64,000 nucleotides of DNA, taken from positions 51,001 through 115,000 of the forward strand of contig NZ_SMMH01000011.1 of assembly GCF_004634215.1 (NCBI RefSeq). The letters are read 5' to 3'. Source of the DNA: Deinococcus fonticola (GTDB lineage Bacteria > Deinococcota > Deinococci > Deinococcales > Deinococcaceae). The notes beneath the pieces are model-generated. The model ran no database searches, was not told the origin of the DNA, and saw only the letters and a list, made by a program, of their open reading frames with translations. Shown piece after piece: positions 41,591 through 52,217 of the stretch (position 1 is the first letter of the stretch; each line of letters starts with the position of its first letter). The translations under genes were made by a program, and so were the position numbers.

Positions 41591-43498
41591 ATGACTGAAC
41601 CTCAAGCGAGTCAGCCTCAGGCCGCGCCCCAGCGCATTCCTACCCCCAGAAGCGTCGTGCAGCGCCTCCAGTACGATCCACAGGCCGACATCGAGCGCGC
41701 CGCGCAGGATGCCGAGGCCTTCTGGCTGGAGCAGGCGAAAACCTTCGTGTGGACAAAAGAACCTGGCCAGGCCCTGAAGTGGGACAGGCCCCACCACACC
41801 TGGTTTGCCGACGGCGAGACGAACATCACCCTGAACGCCCTCGACCGGTACGCGAAGGGCGAAGCCCGCACCAGAGCGGCGCTGATCTGGATTACCGAGG
41901 ACGAGCAGGCCCACATCTACACCTACGGCACGCTGCATGACCGGGTGGAACGCTTCGCGGCCGGGCTACAGAGCATCGGCGTGAAAAAGGGCGACCGGGT
42001 GATCATCTACATACCCCTGACCCCCGAGGGCGTGATCGCCATGCTGGCCTGCGCCCGCATAGGCGCGGTGCATAGCGTGGTGTACGCGGGCCTGGGCGCG
42101 GGGGCGCTGCGTGACCGCATCGAGGACGCCGGGGCGAAAGTCGTGATCACCGCCGACGTGGGCTACCGGCGCGGCAAACTCGTGGACCTGTACGCCATTG
42201 CCGCCGAGGCCATCCAGGAACTGGTGGGCGTGGATTACCTGGTGCTGCACGAGCGCATCACCAGCCTGCACCGCGAGCACGACAGCCGCACGGTGGATTT
42301 CCAGGAACTCATGAAACAGGGCAAGGCCGAGGCTGTTCCGGTGAACGCCGAAGACCCGCTGTTCATCCTGTACACCTCCGGCAGCACCGGCAAACCCAAG
42401 GGGGTCGTTCACACGCACGGCGGCTACATGGTGGGCACCAGCTACCACATGAAAGCGCTGTACGACGTTCACCCCGGCGACGTGTTCTTCTGCACCTCGG
42501 ACATCGGCTGGATCGTGGGGCACAGTTACATCGTGTACGGCCCGCTGGTGTCCGGCAGCACCATCATGTTCCGCGAGGGTGCCCCCGACTACCCCGACAC
42601 CGGCGTGCTGTGGCGACTCATCGAGAAATTCGCCGTGAACGTGCTGTTCACCGCGCCCACCACCCTGCGCATGTTCATGAAACTGGGCGAACAGGTCTTG
42701 AAACCCTACGACCTCTCGACCCTGCGCGTGGTCGCCTGCGCGGGCGAGGCCCTGAACCCCGAGGCGTGGCGCTGGGCGCAGGAACATCTCGGGGGCGGCA
42801 CCGGGGAAGGCGCGCACGCGGTCGTGATCGACAACTGGTGGCAGACCGAACTGGGCGCCCCCACCATCGGCACGCACCCGCGCTGGCCCGCCCGGCCCGG
42901 CTACGCCGGCAAGCCGCTGGCGGGCGTGGACGCCGACGTGGTGGATGAGCAGGGAAATCCCGTCCCGGTGGGCCAGCAGGGGTATCTGGTGATTCGCAAG
43001 CCTTTCCCCAGCATGATGCGCGGCATTCACGGCAACCCCGAGAAGTACGCCGAAGTCTGGAACGAAAATCCCGCCGGCTACACCTCGGGCGACCTCGCCA
43101 TGAAGGATGAGGACGGGTACATCAGCATCCTGGGCCGCAGCGACGACGTGCTCTCGGTCGCGGGGCACCGCATCGGGTCAGCGGATGTCGAGGACTCGCT
43201 GGTCAGCCACCCCGCCGTGGCCGAAGCGGCTGTGATCGGCGTACCAGACGCCATCAAGGGTGAAGCCATCCACGCCTACGTGATTCTGCGCCGCGGCTTC
43301 GAGGGGCAGGTCGGGCGCGGCCTGCGCGCCTCCATCACCGAACACGTGCGCCACACCCTCGGCCCTATCGGCACGCCCGCCGCCATCGAGGTCGTCGAAA
43401 CCCTGCCCAAGACCCGCAGCGGCAAGATCATGCGCCGGGTGCTGCGGGCGCAGGCCATGGGCCAGGACCCTGGCGACCTCACCACGCTGGAGGGGTAG
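41591..43498 (+). CDS. acs: Acetyl-CoA synthetase
   Basis: Converts acetate, ATP and CoA to acetyl-CoA in two steps. 635 residues, the standard length. Blocks: LYTSGSTGKPKGVVHTHGGYMVGTSYHMKALYDVHPGDVFFCTSDIGWIVGHSYIVYGPL, WWQTELGAPTIGTHP, the hinge YISILGRSDDVLSVAGHRIGSADVE, and the catalytic, acetylation-prone Lys in PKTRSGKIMRRVLRAQ. Good AGGAGG seven bases before the ATG. Single gene, with a hairpin downstream. Together with sucA and the dienoyl-CoA genes it feeds the acetyl-CoA pool. Confidence 0.97.
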   Translation: MTEPQASQPQAAPQRIPTPRSVVQRLQYDPQADIERAAQDAEAFWLEQAKTFVWTKEPGQALKWDRPHHTWFADGETNITLNALDRYAKGEARTRAALIWITEDEQAHIYTYGTLHDRVERFAAGLQSIGVKKGDRVIIYIPLTPEGVIAMLACARIGAVHSVVYAGLGAGALRDRIEDAGAKVVITADVGYRRGKLVDLYAIAAEAIQELVGVDYLVLHERITSLHREHDSRTVDFQELMKQGKAEAVPVNAEDPLFILYTSGSTGKPKGVVHTHGGYMVGTSYHMKALYDVHPGDVFFCTSDIGWIVGHSYIVYGPLVSGSTIMFREGAPDYPDTGVLWRLIEKFAVNVLFTAPTTLRMFMKLGEQVLKPYDLSTLRVVACAGEALNPEAWRWAQEHLGGGTGEGAHAVVIDNWWQTELGAPTIGTHPRWPARPGYAGKPLAGVDADVVDEQGNPVPVGQQGYLVIRKPFPSMMRGIHGNPEKYAEVWNENPAGYTSGDLAMKDEDGYISILGRSDDVLSVAGHRIGSADVEDSLVSHPAVAEAAVIGVPDAIKGEAIHAYVILRRGFEGQVGRGLRASITEHVRHTLGPIGTPAAIEVVETLPKTRSGKIMRRVLRAQAMGQDPGDLTTLEG

Positions 43499-43519
43499 GA
43501 GAAGGCAGCAACTGGGGAG

Positions 43520-43545
43520 ACCGCCTCGTGAGGGGCGGTTCTACT
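43520..43545. terminator. Hairpin at the acs 3' end
   Basis: ACCGCC and GGCGGT around an eight-base loop, between convergent acs and the 43541 gene. Weak T tract. Confidence 0.4.
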
Positions 43546-44077
43546 TGTTGCTTCCGGCCAACTGAGTCAGAACGCTCTGCAACTCCTCCTGAATTCGGTT
43601 TTGTAGCCACGCTGACGCCGCCTCTCCACGGATGTCCGTCCATCCGTACTCTGGATCTATACTTTCGGCATCGTAGTCGAGTTGATAGAGGGCGTCCTTC
43701 AGGAAAGCGGGCGGAGCTACGGGCAATTCCAGTCCACCCATCTCTATGTTTTCGAACACGAGCGGATAAAGTTCGCTGATTATTTGAGAGGGGTTTTGTC
43801 CGCTCTGCACCTTGCTCAGCGCCCGCTCGACAAGCTGCTGGGGAAAGTCACGAGCCTGGCATTTCTGCGCCAACTCTGCCAGGGCTTTTCTTGCCCCGGA
43901 ATCTTCAGGGCGGTTGTTCAGGCTGATTTCCGTGATCTGTTCAGGCCACACATCAAGCCGTTCGATCCATCCATCAGCCCAGGCGACCACTTCTGTCCAG
44001 GGGGCCAGATTGGTGTACACCGCCCAGTTCAGGAACAGGGCTTCGTCAGCTAGTTGAGATGGGATTTCAGCAGGCAC
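43541..44077 (-). CDS. Protein of unknown function, AT-richer than neighbours
   Basis: 178 residues, soluble, acidic, mostly helical: LADEALFLNWAVYTNLAPWTEVVAWADGWIERLDVWPEQITEISL, then RKALAELAQKCQARDFPQQLVERALSKVQ. The N-terminal half, with paired Trp residues, resembles small immunity-like or DUF proteins, but no family is recognised. Base composition is visibly less GC-rich than the surroundings, suggesting recent acquisition. Start GTG 44077 with CATAAT six bases before it. Confidence 0.65.
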   Translation of the reverse strand: MPAEIPSQLADEALFLNWAVYTNLAPWTEVVAWADGWIERLDVWPEQITEISLNNRPEDSGARKALAELAQKCQARDFPQQLVERALSKVQSGQNPSQIISELYPLVFENIEMGGLELPVAPPAFLKDALYQLDYDAESIDPEYGWTDIRGEAASAWLQNRIQEELQSVLTQLAGSNK

Positions 44078-44083
44078 AGGTTG

Positions 44084-44089
44084 ATTATG
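44084..44089 (-). promoter_or_regulatory. Leaderless-type -10 for the 43541 gene
   Basis: CATAAT on the minus strand, six bases before GTG 44077. Confidence 0.4.
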
Positions 44090-44980
44090 TTAGTGCTTTC
44101 TCCACCACCGCCCGCCGAAGACGTGCAGCACGATTCCCACCGACACCAGCAGCGCCCCGATGACCTTGCCCGCCGGGAAAGTCTCGTGGAAGATAATCGC
44201 GCTGGACAGCATCCCGAACACCGGAACGAGCAGCGACAGGGGTGCGACCCTGGCCGCGCCGTGCTTCTGAATCAGGCTCGACCAGATGCCGAAGCCTAGC
44301 ACCGTGTTGAAGAGGCCCATGAACACGATGGCCGCCCAGAACGGCCAGCCCTCGTGCGTGAGGGTGTGCGCCACGCTGCCCCAGCCGCGCGTGAAGCCCG
44401 CCATGATCGTCAGCGGAATGGGCGGAATCAGGGCGCTCCAGATCACCAGGGAAAACACGTTGACGTTCCCGGCGGCCCGCACCAGCAGGTTGCTGATCGA
44501 CCAGCCCAGCGCGGCCACCAGCGTGACCAGCAGCGGAAAAAAGGGCACGTCCTGCCCGGCGAAGGCGCCGATGACCGCCATGCCCATAAAAGCCACGCCC
44601 ATGCCCCAGGCCTGCCACGGCATGATCTTTTCGCCGAAAAGTCGGGCGGCCAGCAGCGCCGTGAAAAACGCCTGCGTCTGCATCAGCAGGCTGCCCATGC
44701 CGGCGCTCATGCCCAGTTGAATGGCCAGGTACAAGAGGCCGAATTGCATGACGCCCACCGCCAGCCCGTACCCCCACAGCAGGCGGGCAGGTATGGCGGG
44801 TTTTGGAATGAAGAACACGGCGGGAAAGGCCGCCACCGCGAAGCGCAGCGCGGCCACCAGCAGCGGTGAGGTTTCGCCCACCGACCATTTGATGACCACG
44901 AAATTCACGCCCCAGATGAAGGTGATGAGCAGGGCCAGCAGCAGGCTGTGGGTGGTGAGGGGCTGCGGCGCGGCGGTCAT
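44090..44980 (-). CDS. EamA/DMT-family transporter
   Basis: About 296 residues with ten transmembrane segments in two EamA repeats: LLALLITFIWGVNFVVIKWSVGETSPLLVAALRFAVAAFPAVFF opens repeat 1, and SNLLVRAAGNVNVFSLVIWSALIPPIPLTIMAGF opens repeat 2. The C-terminal AARVAPLSLLVPVFGMLSSAIIFHETFPAGKVIGALLVSVGIVLHVFG is the usual second-repeat end. Such proteins export or import amino acids or metabolites; E. coli EamA exports cysteine pathway metabolites, but the substrate here is not known. Start ATG 44980 (MTAAPQPLTT) with TACACT eight bases upstream. Confidence 0.88.
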   Translation of the reverse strand: MTAAPQPLTTHSLLLALLITFIWGVNFVVIKWSVGETSPLLVAALRFAVAAFPAVFFIPKPAIPARLLWGYGLAVGVMQFGLLYLAIQLGMSAGMGSLLMQTQAFFTALLAARLFGEKIMPWQAWGMGVAFMGMAVIGAFAGQDVPFFPLLVTLVAALGWSISNLLVRAAGNVNVFSLVIWSALIPPIPLTIMAGFTRGWGSVAHTLTHEGWPFWAAIVFMGLFNTVLGFGIWSSLIQKHGAARVAPLSLLVPVFGMLSSAIIFHETFPAGKVIGALLVSVGIVLHVFGGRWWRKH

Positions 44981-44988
44981 TGCGAGGA

Positions 44989-44994
44989 AGTGTA
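44989..44994 (-). promoter_or_regulatory. Possible -10 for the EamA gene
   Basis: TACACT on the minus strand, eight bases before ATG 44980, slightly longer spacing than the others. Confidence 0.35.
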
Positions 44995-45137
44995 CTCCTG
45001 CTGGCATAAATCAGAAGAATTCCGCTTGATCGGGGCTGTCCTCACTGAGGCACCTGACCAAACCGGAAAAGGGGTGCCTGCAGAGGCACGATCATGGGGC
45101 TTCCTCTGCGGGCTGTGCCGGACACTTGCCCGCTGCC

Positions 45138-46538
45138 TTAATGCCCCGCCGCGATGGCCCTGACCAGCTGATCCTGCTGGTCGCGCAGGGTCAGCAGCGG
45201 GGCGGTGTCCGGGCCGTTCATCAGAATGGCGAAGGTCAGCACCCGCCCACTTCTGGCGGTGACATACCCGGTCAGGCTGCTCACGCCCGGCAGCGTGCCG
45301 GTCTTGGCGCGGACATCCAGGCCGCTGCCCAGCAGGCGCGTGGCCATGGTGCCGCCCCGCCCGCCGTGATCCGGCAGGCGCTCCCCCGTTCCGGCCAGCG
45401 GCAGGGCTTCCACGAAGGCATTTTGCCGCTGCCGGTAAAGATTCTCCGGCAGGCCCGGCCGCCCGGTGGAGTACGGCAGGTCGTACATGACTTTCAGCAG
45501 GTCGGTCAGGGCGCGGGCAGTCAGTCTGCTCTCGCGGCCCAGGCCACTGCCATCGGCCAGCACCACGCCGCTCAGGTTCACGCCCAGGCCTTCCAGCAGG
45601 GCGCGTTCGCGTGCCAGTGCGCCCTTCAGCGTGCCGCCCCCCGCGTGGCCGGCGCCCAGCGTGGCCAGCAGTTCCTCGGCGCGGCGGTTGTCACTGGGGC
45701 GCAGCACCGCCCACACCAGCGGCACCACCGAACCGCTGCGCACGCTCGCCACCCCCTGCTCCGGGCGACGTTCCAGGGGAATCACCGGGTCGGGCGGCAG
45801 GACATGGCCCTGCTCATCCTTCCGTATGGGCGGCTGGTAGGGGCGGTACACGGGCGCTGGGCCGATCACGTCCGAACGCACCTTGATGCCGGCACGGCGC
45901 AGCTCCACGATTAACGGGCGGCCCAGCGCCTCACGAATGTCGCCGGGATCACGCGGGGCGTCCACCCACTCGCTGAGGCGCACGGCGGGCATGGCGGCCT
46001 CGTACCAGGTGGACAGGAAACTGGCGGCGTCTTGCCGCGACTGGTCGAAACGCACTTCGCCCACCTCGCGCACGCCCGCCGCAAAAGCCTGCCGGGCCAG
46101 TTCGCGCAGGCTGTTCCTGCCCGTGGCAACGCTGAGGGTCGGGTCAGCCGTGCCGCGCAGGGTCAGGGCCTTGACTTTCGCCTGGCCGGAATCGGCGGCG
46201 GGGACGGTCAGTTCGGTACTCCACCAGCCCTGCGCTCCCTGGCGTTCCACCAGCACCGCCGCGCCGGTCACGGTCTTGAGGGCGCTGGCGGGAATCATGG
46301 GCGCGTCGGCGTGCAAGGAATCCAGCACCCGCCCATCACGCACGTCGCGCACCAGCAGAGTGACCTTCACGTCGCGCTGCACCCGGTCAAGCACGCGCTG
46401 CACGCCGGCCGACGGCCCCGGCTCGCGCCGCAACGTCACACTGGACACAGGGGCGTCAGCGACCGGAGCCTGCCCGACCGACACGCAACCCAGCAGCAGA
46501 AAAAGCAGAACAGCCCGGCGCACACGCAGAGCATACAC
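45138..46538 (-). CDS. dacB: D-alanyl-D-alanine carboxypeptidase/endopeptidase (PBP4 type)
   Basis: Trims peptidoglycan peptides. 466 residues. Active-site motifs: SxxK in [24 protein letters not shown] (Ser85, Lys88), SxN-type in [20 protein letters not shown] (Gly-Leu where SxN usually is, so SGL) and KTG in [18 protein letters not shown]. The N-terminus ([17 protein letters not shown]) has a lipobox-like LLLGC, so the protein may be a lipoprotein rather than a free periplasmic enzyme. The large insertion typical of PBP4 between SxxK and SxN is present. Confidence 0.9.
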   Translation of the reverse strand: MYALRVRRAVLLFLLLGCVSVGQAPVADAPVSSVTLRREPGPSAGVQRVLDRVQRDVKVTLLVRDVRDGRVLDSLHADAPMIPASALKTVTGAAVLVERQGAQGWWSTELTVPAADSGQAKVKALTLRGTADPTLSVATGRNSLRELARQAFAAGVREVGEVRFDQSRQDAASFLSTWYEAAMPAVRLSEWVDAPRDPGDIREALGRPLIVELRRAGIKVRSDVIGPAPVYRPYQPPIRKDEQGHVLPPDPVIPLERRPEQGVASVRSGSVVPLVWAVLRPSDNRRAEELLATLGAGHAGGGTLKGALARERALLEGLGVNLSGVVLADGSGLGRESRLTARALTDLLKVMYDLPYSTGRPGLPENLYRQRQNAFVEALPLAGTGERLPDHGGRGGTMATRLLGSGLDVRAKTGTLPGVSSLTGYVTARSGRVLTFAILMNGPDTAPLLTLRDQQDQLVRAIAAGH

Positions 46539-46610
46539 GCGCTGAGCGGGTCAGAATGACCACCCACCGATCCACGTTCCAGACCGGAGTAGAGCAGGTC
46601 TCCGAATGAC

Positions 46611-46639
46611 GCGCTCTGGGGTGCCCTTCCCCAGAGCGC
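46611..46639. other. Perfect 11-base hairpin in a 217-base gap
   Basis: GCGCTCTGGGG and its exact inverse around a seven-base loop. No T-run on either strand and no gene in the gap (46539-46755), so it is not a simple terminator. Likely an end-of-transcript structure for the minus-strand gene upstream or a small RNA stem. Confidence 0.5.
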
Positions 46640-46755
46640 TCCATGCTCGCCTGCGGAGCTGTGCCAGTCCGTCCTGCTCGTCTAAATTTACTCGCCCTGC
46701 TCGGACAAAGTCCCTGTGTTCTTTTGTCAAATGCTCTAGGCCAGTCAACGGGGGG

Positions 46756-47601
46756 TTACTCTGCCCTGTTCTGTTGCGCCTGCATGGCCAGGTACATCTG
46801 GTACTGCGGTGCGCCGCCCAGCAGGTTCTGCCCGCCGTCGACGTTTAAAATCACGCCGGTGACGTAACTGGCCGCGTCGGACACCAGGAAAAGGGCGGCG
46901 TTGGCGATGTCCTGCGGAAGGCCCATGCGGCCCAGCGGGACGCCCTCTTCCACGCGTTTACGGCTTTTCTCGTCGGGGGCCAGGCGAGCCATGCCTTCGG
47001 TGCCGTCGATCGGGCCGGGGATAATGGCGTTCACGCGAATGCCGCGCACCCCCCACTCCACGGCCAGGGTTTCGGTGAGCCGGTCGACCCCGGCCTTGGC
47101 GGCGACCACGTGCGCCTGCATGGGCACCGCCACCCCGTAGGCGCTGATGCTCAGAATGTTTCCGCCGGGGGTTTTCAGGTGCGGGGCGCAGGCTTTCACG
47201 GTGTTGAAGGTGCCGTTCAGGTCGATGTCCACCACGGTCTTGAAGCCGTTCGGGGAAATACCGTCCACCGGCGCGGGGAAGTTGCCGGCGGCGCCCGCCA
47301 GCACGATGTCGAAGTCCCCCAACTCCTGCGCGGCCTGCGCCGCGGCGGCCTGCATGGCCGCGAAGTCGCGCACGTCCGCCGATACGCCCAGTGCCCGCCC
47401 GCCCGCGTCCACGATGCCCTGCGCCGCCCGCTGCGCTTTCTCGAGGTTGCGCCCCAGGATCGTCACCGCGCAGCCGTGCGCCGCGAAACTCTGCGCGATG
47501 CCCAGGTTGATGCCGCTGCCCCCCCCGGTGATCAGCGCGTGCTTTCCCGCCAGCAGGTCAGGGCGAAAAGTGGATTCAGGGGTACCGGGTTTCAAGGTCA
47601 T
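46756..47601 (-). CDS. SDR-family 2,4-dienoyl-CoA reductase-like oxidoreductase
   Basis: 281 residues. The NAD(P) loop is [19 protein letters not shown]. The usual YxxxK is absent: the K stands in [14 protein letters not shown] without the Tyr four residues before it, but a Tyr 14 residues upstream (ISAYG) takes the place used in mitochondrial/peroxisomal dienoyl-CoA reductases (DECR). [12 protein letters not shown] is typical of DECR2-type proteins. The reaction is NADPH reduction of 2,4-dienoyl-CoA in the breakdown of unsaturated fatty acids. The next gene encodes the isomerase of the same route. Confidence 0.82.
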   Translation of the reverse strand: MTLKPGTPESTFRPDLLAGKHALITGGGSGINLGIAQSFAAHGCAVTILGRNLEKAQRAAQGIVDAGGRALGVSADVRDFAAMQAAAAQAAQELGDFDIVLAGAAGNFPAPVDGISPNGFKTVVDIDLNGTFNTVKACAPHLKTPGGNILSISAYGVAVPMQAHVVAAKAGVDRLTETLAVEWGVRGIRVNAIIPGPIDGTEGMARLAPDEKSRKRVEEGVPLGRMGLPQDIANAALFLVSDAASYVTGVILNVDGGQNLLGGAPQYQMYLAMQAQQNRAE

Positions 47602-47679
47602 AGATGCTCCTTAGCGTAGGTGAGTCGAGCGGCGAGAGGCAAACCCAGCTTGAGCGCACAGATAAGCTCCCCTCACCAC

Positions 47680-48420
47680 TTATTTCTTGAGTGCGTTTTG
47701 CAAGCCTTCCAGCGTCATGTGCTGGGCGTTCCACTGCACGGCGCCCTGCATGCTTTCGTGGTGGGGCAGACCGTCTTGAAGGGTACGTTTGGTGCCTTCC
47801 AGGGCCCTGGCGGGCAGCCCCGCGAGGTGCCGGGCGAGTTCATCCGCACGCTGGAAGAGGGCTTCCGGCGTGTCGAGGACTTCAGTGACCAGGCCCCAGC
47901 GTTCGGCAGTGGAAGCGTCGATGGGTTCGCCGGTCAGGGCCAGGTGTGCGGCGCGGCCCCGACCGATCAGGTGGGGCAGGCGTTGCAGCCCGCCCAGGTC
48001 AGCGGTAATGCCCAGTTTCACCTCCGGCAGACTGAATCTGGCCTCGCGGCTGCACAGGCGCAGGTCGCAGGCGCTGATGGTTTCCAGGCCCGCACCGATG
48101 CACCAGCCGTGAACGGCGGCAATCACGGGGATGGGCAGCTGGCTCAAGCCCTCGATGGCGGCATGCATTTCCGCCACCACCGCCTGGAATGCACTGGGGT
48201 CACCCAGCGTGGGGGCGATCACGGCGGCGTTGTCTTTGACGTCCAGGCCCGCGCTGAACAGTTGCTCACCGCGCAGGATCAGCACGCGAGACGCTTGCAC
48301 CTCGGCCAGCGCCTGCGGCATTTCGCGCCAGAAGGTGGTGTTCATGCTGCCCATCCTGGTCACGATGGTCAGCGTGGCGACGTCGTCCTGACGGGTGAGG
48401 CGAACGGTCTGGTACGGCAT
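47680..48420 (-). CDS. Enoyl-CoA hydratase/isomerase family, dienoyl-CoA isomerase-like
   Basis: 246 residues of the crotonase fold. The oxyanion-hole loops are [12 protein letters not shown] and [23 protein letters not shown]. The acidic residues that distinguish the delta(3,5)-delta(2,4)-dienoyl-CoA isomerase group are both kept in [29 protein letters not shown] (Glu in PEV, Asp in TADLG), as in ECH1. With the adjacent dienoyl-CoA reductase this suggests a two-gene module for oxidation of polyunsaturated or trans fatty acids. The reading frame begins at ATG 48420. Confidence 0.83.
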   Translation of the reverse strand: MPYQTVRLTRQDDVATLTIVTRMGSMNTTFWREMPQALAEVQASRVLILRGEQLFSAGLDVKDNAAVIAPTLGDPSAFQAVVAEMHAAIEGLSQLPIPVIAAVHGWCIGAGLETISACDLRLCSREARFSLPEVKLGITADLGGLQRLPHLIGRGRAAHLALTGEPIDASTAERWGLVTEVLDTPEALFQRADELARHLAGLPARALEGTKRTLQDGLPHHESMQGAVQWNAQHMTLEGLQNALKK

Positions 48421-48697
48421 GGCGTCAGTGTAAAGGAAGCGGCGCCGCTGCCCCTACGCCCTCAGGGCAGAATTCCTGGCCTGCACGAAACCATGAAAAA
48501 AGCAGCAAAGTTGACCGATAAATGAGATATTTATGAACCAATACCATGGGCTGGCGCCGGGATGCGGTGATAAAAGCCCGCAGCAAATGAGTGATAATGA
48601 GGAATGAGCAGAGGGTAAGGCGCCAGGCTCTGAGTATTAACGCCAGATCAGCCCGCCACTCAGTATTTGGCTTAAGCTGCTTTCTGAGGAGGATCGC
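48421..48697. promoter_or_regulatory. Upstream region of the SLH-collagen-barrel gene
   Basis: 277 bases. It contains TTGACC (48511-48516) followed by an inverted pair ATAAAT/ATTTAT (48518-48523, 48529-48534), an AT-rich spot unlike its neighbourhood, and repeated ATGAG units near 48590-48605. AGGAGG lies before ATG 48698, implying a long leader. No other gene seen. Confidence 0.4.
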
Positions 48698-49792
48698 ATG
48701 AAGATGAAGAAATCACTGAGTACACTCACGTTCCTGCTGGCCGGATCGGCCTTCGCCGGTGGGGCTGTCGCCCCCATCACCACGCCCGCCAAAGTCGCCG
48801 CCCCCAGCGCGGTGGTCACGGTGGCCTGCACCGTCGGTGCTGAAGCCAAAGCCGCCATTGACCTGGTGGTCAGCAAGGGCCTCCTGCCCGCTTCCTACAC
48901 CACCACCTTCGACTGGTGCAAGGCCGTGACCCGCCAGGAAGTCGCCATCATCCTGTCGCGCCTGCTGGCCCAGATGCCCGCCCAGCAGACCACCTTCAAC
49001 CCCGCCGAACTCGACGTGCTGCGCAAGGGTGTGCAGGACGCCGTGGCCGGCCTTCAGGAACTGCGCGCCAGCCAGGCCGACCAGGCCAAAGCGATTGCCG
49101 ACCTGCAAGCCCAACTGGCCGCCCTGCAAGACCAGCTGAAGAACATGCCCGCCCCCGGCACCGGTGAAGCCGGCGCCCAGGGCCCCGCGGGCGAGGCTGG
49201 TCCCGCTGGTGAAGCTGGCCCGGCTGGCCCCCAGGGCCCCGCTGGTGAAGCTGGCGCCGTCGGCCCGCAAGGCCCGGCTGGTCCTGCCGGACCCACGGGT
49301 GCGGCTGGCCCCGCCGGCCCCCAGGGCCCCCAGGGCATTCAGGGTGAACGCGGAGAGAAGGGCGACCCCTACATTCCCCCCGCCGCTCCCTTCCGCAACG
49401 GCAACTACGTGGGCCTGGCCGCCTACGGCGTCATGTACCCCAGCCAGGGCTTCATGGTGCGCGTCTCCGCCGGCAACGACCAGCTGGTGAACAGCTTCGG
49501 CGTGCGCATCACCGGTGACATCCCGGTGCGCGGCACCACGCCGGGCGCCAGCGCCAGCGCCGCCATTACCTACCGCGCCACCACCGGCCGCATCGACGGC
49601 ATCCTGGGCGTCGGCGCCGGGTACAACTTCACCCGCGCCGCCACCTTCGGTGAACTGTCCATCGGCGTGGATTACCGCCTCACCGACAACATCGCCCTGT
49701 ACGGCGAAGGCCGTCAGCACTACTACTTCAACATCGGGAACCCCTACCCGAACATCAGCAGCATCGCCGCTGGCCTGAAGTTCCGCTTCTAA
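48698..49792 (+). CDS. SLH-domain outer-membrane protein with coiled coil, collagen repeats and beta-barrel
   Basis: 364 residues in four parts. A signal peptide ([18 protein letters not shown]). A SLH-like domain about residues 45-95 ([41 protein letters not shown]), which binds peptidoglycan-linked polymer. A coiled coil (about 105-150, [32 protein letters not shown]). 23 collagen-type Gly-X-Y triplets (156-224, GEA GPA GPQ types). Then a C-terminal beta-barrel of about 135 residues ending LKFRF, with the terminal Phe of outer-membrane proteins. The design recalls Deinococcus SlpA-type SLH-coiled coil-barrel proteins with a collagen spacer added; it may be trimeric. Strong SD GGAGG; probably abundant. 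Confidence 0.88.
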   Translation: MKMKKSLSTLTFLLAGSAFAGGAVAPITTPAKVAAPSAVVTVACTVGAEAKAAIDLVVSKGLLPASYTTTFDWCKAVTRQEVAIILSRLLAQMPAQQTTFNPAELDVLRKGVQDAVAGLQELRASQADQAKAIADLQAQLAALQDQLKNMPAPGTGEAGAQGPAGEAGPAGEAGPAGPQGPAGEAGAVGPQGPAGPAGPTGAAGPAGPQGPQGIQGERGEKGDPYIPPAAPFRNGNYVGLAAYGVMYPSQGFMVRVSAGNDQLVNSFGVRITGDIPVRGTTPGASASAAITYRATTGRIDGILGVGAGYNFTRAATFGELSIGVDYRLTDNIALYGEGRQHYYFNIGNPYPNISSIAAGLKFRF

Positions 49793-49803
49793 AACCGCCT
49801 GCC

Positions 49804-49840
49804 GAAAACGCCCTCCATTTCCGGGGGGCGTTTTTCTTTT
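49804..49840 (+). terminator. Terminator of the SLH protein gene
   Basis: Stem of AACGCCCTCC with GGGGGGCGTT, then TTTTTCTTTT. Confidence 0.8.
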
Positions 49841-49853
49841 CCTGCCGGCCAAC

Positions 49854-49879
49854 AAAAACCCCCGGCCTGCTCGCCGGGG
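49854..49879 (-). terminator. Terminator of accC
   Basis: CCCCGGC/GCCGGGG stem (49860-49866 with 49873-49879) followed on the minus strand by TTTTT at 49858-49854. Confidence 0.8.
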
Positions 49880-49906
49880 ACTGTTGCTGAAGGATTCCTG
49901 CCGAAT

Positions 49907-51253
<1,347 letters not shown>

Positions 51254-51293
51254 GGCTTGCCTCCGGCAAGATGTCTAAGGGTCAAGGGTCTAA

Positions 51294-51337
51294 GAGTCTG
51301 AGGAGATCAGTAACCCAGACGCTCGACCCTCAGACTC
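51294..51337. repeat. 10-base inverted repeat between accB and accC
   Basis: GAGTCTGAGG (51294-51303) and CCTCAGACTC (51328-51337), 24 bases apart, the second arm overlapping the accB stop. GGGTCAAGGGTC direct repeats lie beside it. Confidence 0.45.
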
Positions 51338-51896
51338 ACTCGATCATGAACAGGGTCTGCCCGTACTCGACGGGTTCAGCGTTCTTCACCAGGATTTCGA
51401 CGATGGTGCCGTCCATCTCGGCCTCGATTTCGTTCATCAGTTTCATGGCCTCGATGATGCACAGCACCTGCCCACTCTTCACGCGGTCGCCCACCTTCAC
51501 GTAAGCCGGCGCGTCGGGGCTGCTGGCCGAGTAGTACGTTCCCACGATGGGGGCCTTGACCGGCTGACCCTTGCTGGCGGCCTTGGGGGCCTCGGCGGGC
51601 TTGGCGTCCGCTTTCGGGGCTTCGGCTTTCGGCGTTTCAGCGGGTTTGGCCGCAGGGGCAGACGGGGCTGGGGTGGCCGGTGCCGGGGCGCTGGGAGCAG
51701 CGGGCATGGGAGGTGCGTAAGCCGGCATGGGCGCGGGCATGGCGTAAGTCGGTGCCGGCCCACCCATCACTGGGGCCGCAAAGGCCTGCGGGCCGCGCTT
51801 CAGGTCAAGGGCGTAGCTGCCCGTCGTCAAACTGAACTCGCGCACGTCAGCGTGAGTCAAAGCGTCCAGAATGGTCTTGAGGTCGTCAGGATTCAT
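51336..51896 (-). CDS. accB: Acetyl-CoA carboxylase, biotin carboxyl carrier protein
   Basis: 186 residues from ATG 51896 ([13 protein letters not shown]), with AAGGAG before it; the longer frame upstream is not family-like. An N-terminal helical part is followed by a long Ala/Pro/Lys linker (residues about 40-105), then the biotinyl domain. The biotinylated Lys lies in the conserved [24 protein letters not shown]. The linker is unusually rich in A-P-K repeats. Cotranscribed with accC. Confidence 0.95.
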   Translation of the reverse strand: MNPDDLKTILDALTHADVREFSLTTGSYALDLKRGPQAFAAPVMGGPAPTYAMPAPMPAYAPPMPAAPSAPAPATPAPSAPAAKPAETPKAEAPKADAKPAEAPKAASKGQPVKAPIVGTYYSASSPDAPAYVKVGDRVKSGQVLCIIEAMKLMNEIEAEMDGTIVEILVKNAEPVEYGQTLFMIE

Positions 51897-52217
51897 AGCC
51901 TCTCCTTGGGTTTTGAACTTTCCCCATTGTGACGCGGGGACGGACGCCGGGTGTGTCACTGCCACCCTAACGCCCACTCGTTCCCCAAGTTTAACGCGGA
52001 TACACGCCATCACCGCGCCTCACTCCCAGGCCACCACATCCACCCACCACCGATGTTCAGGCACTGAGGACGAAGATCCTTAGCCAGAATTGCAGAGCGG
52101 TGAAGCAGAGACCCGGAGGTTCCGAAAAGGTGAAGCGGCAGCAGGATGGGTCAACTCGCCAGCAAACGCCATAAAAAACCGCCCCCGAACAGGGAGCGGC
52201 TTAAGCAAAAGCAGCTC
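51897..52217. promoter_or_regulatory. Intergenic region efp 3' end / accB promoter
   Basis: 321 bases. On the minus strand it holds the accB leader (AAGGAG, upstream TAAACT around 51991) and the efp terminator (listed). Open frames in it look random. No RNA recognised. Confidence 0.4.
52173..52199 (-). terminator. Terminator of efp
   Basis: CCGC..CCC / GGG..GCGG stem with one mismatch (52179-52199) followed on the minus strand by TTTTTT (52178-52173). Confidence 0.8.
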
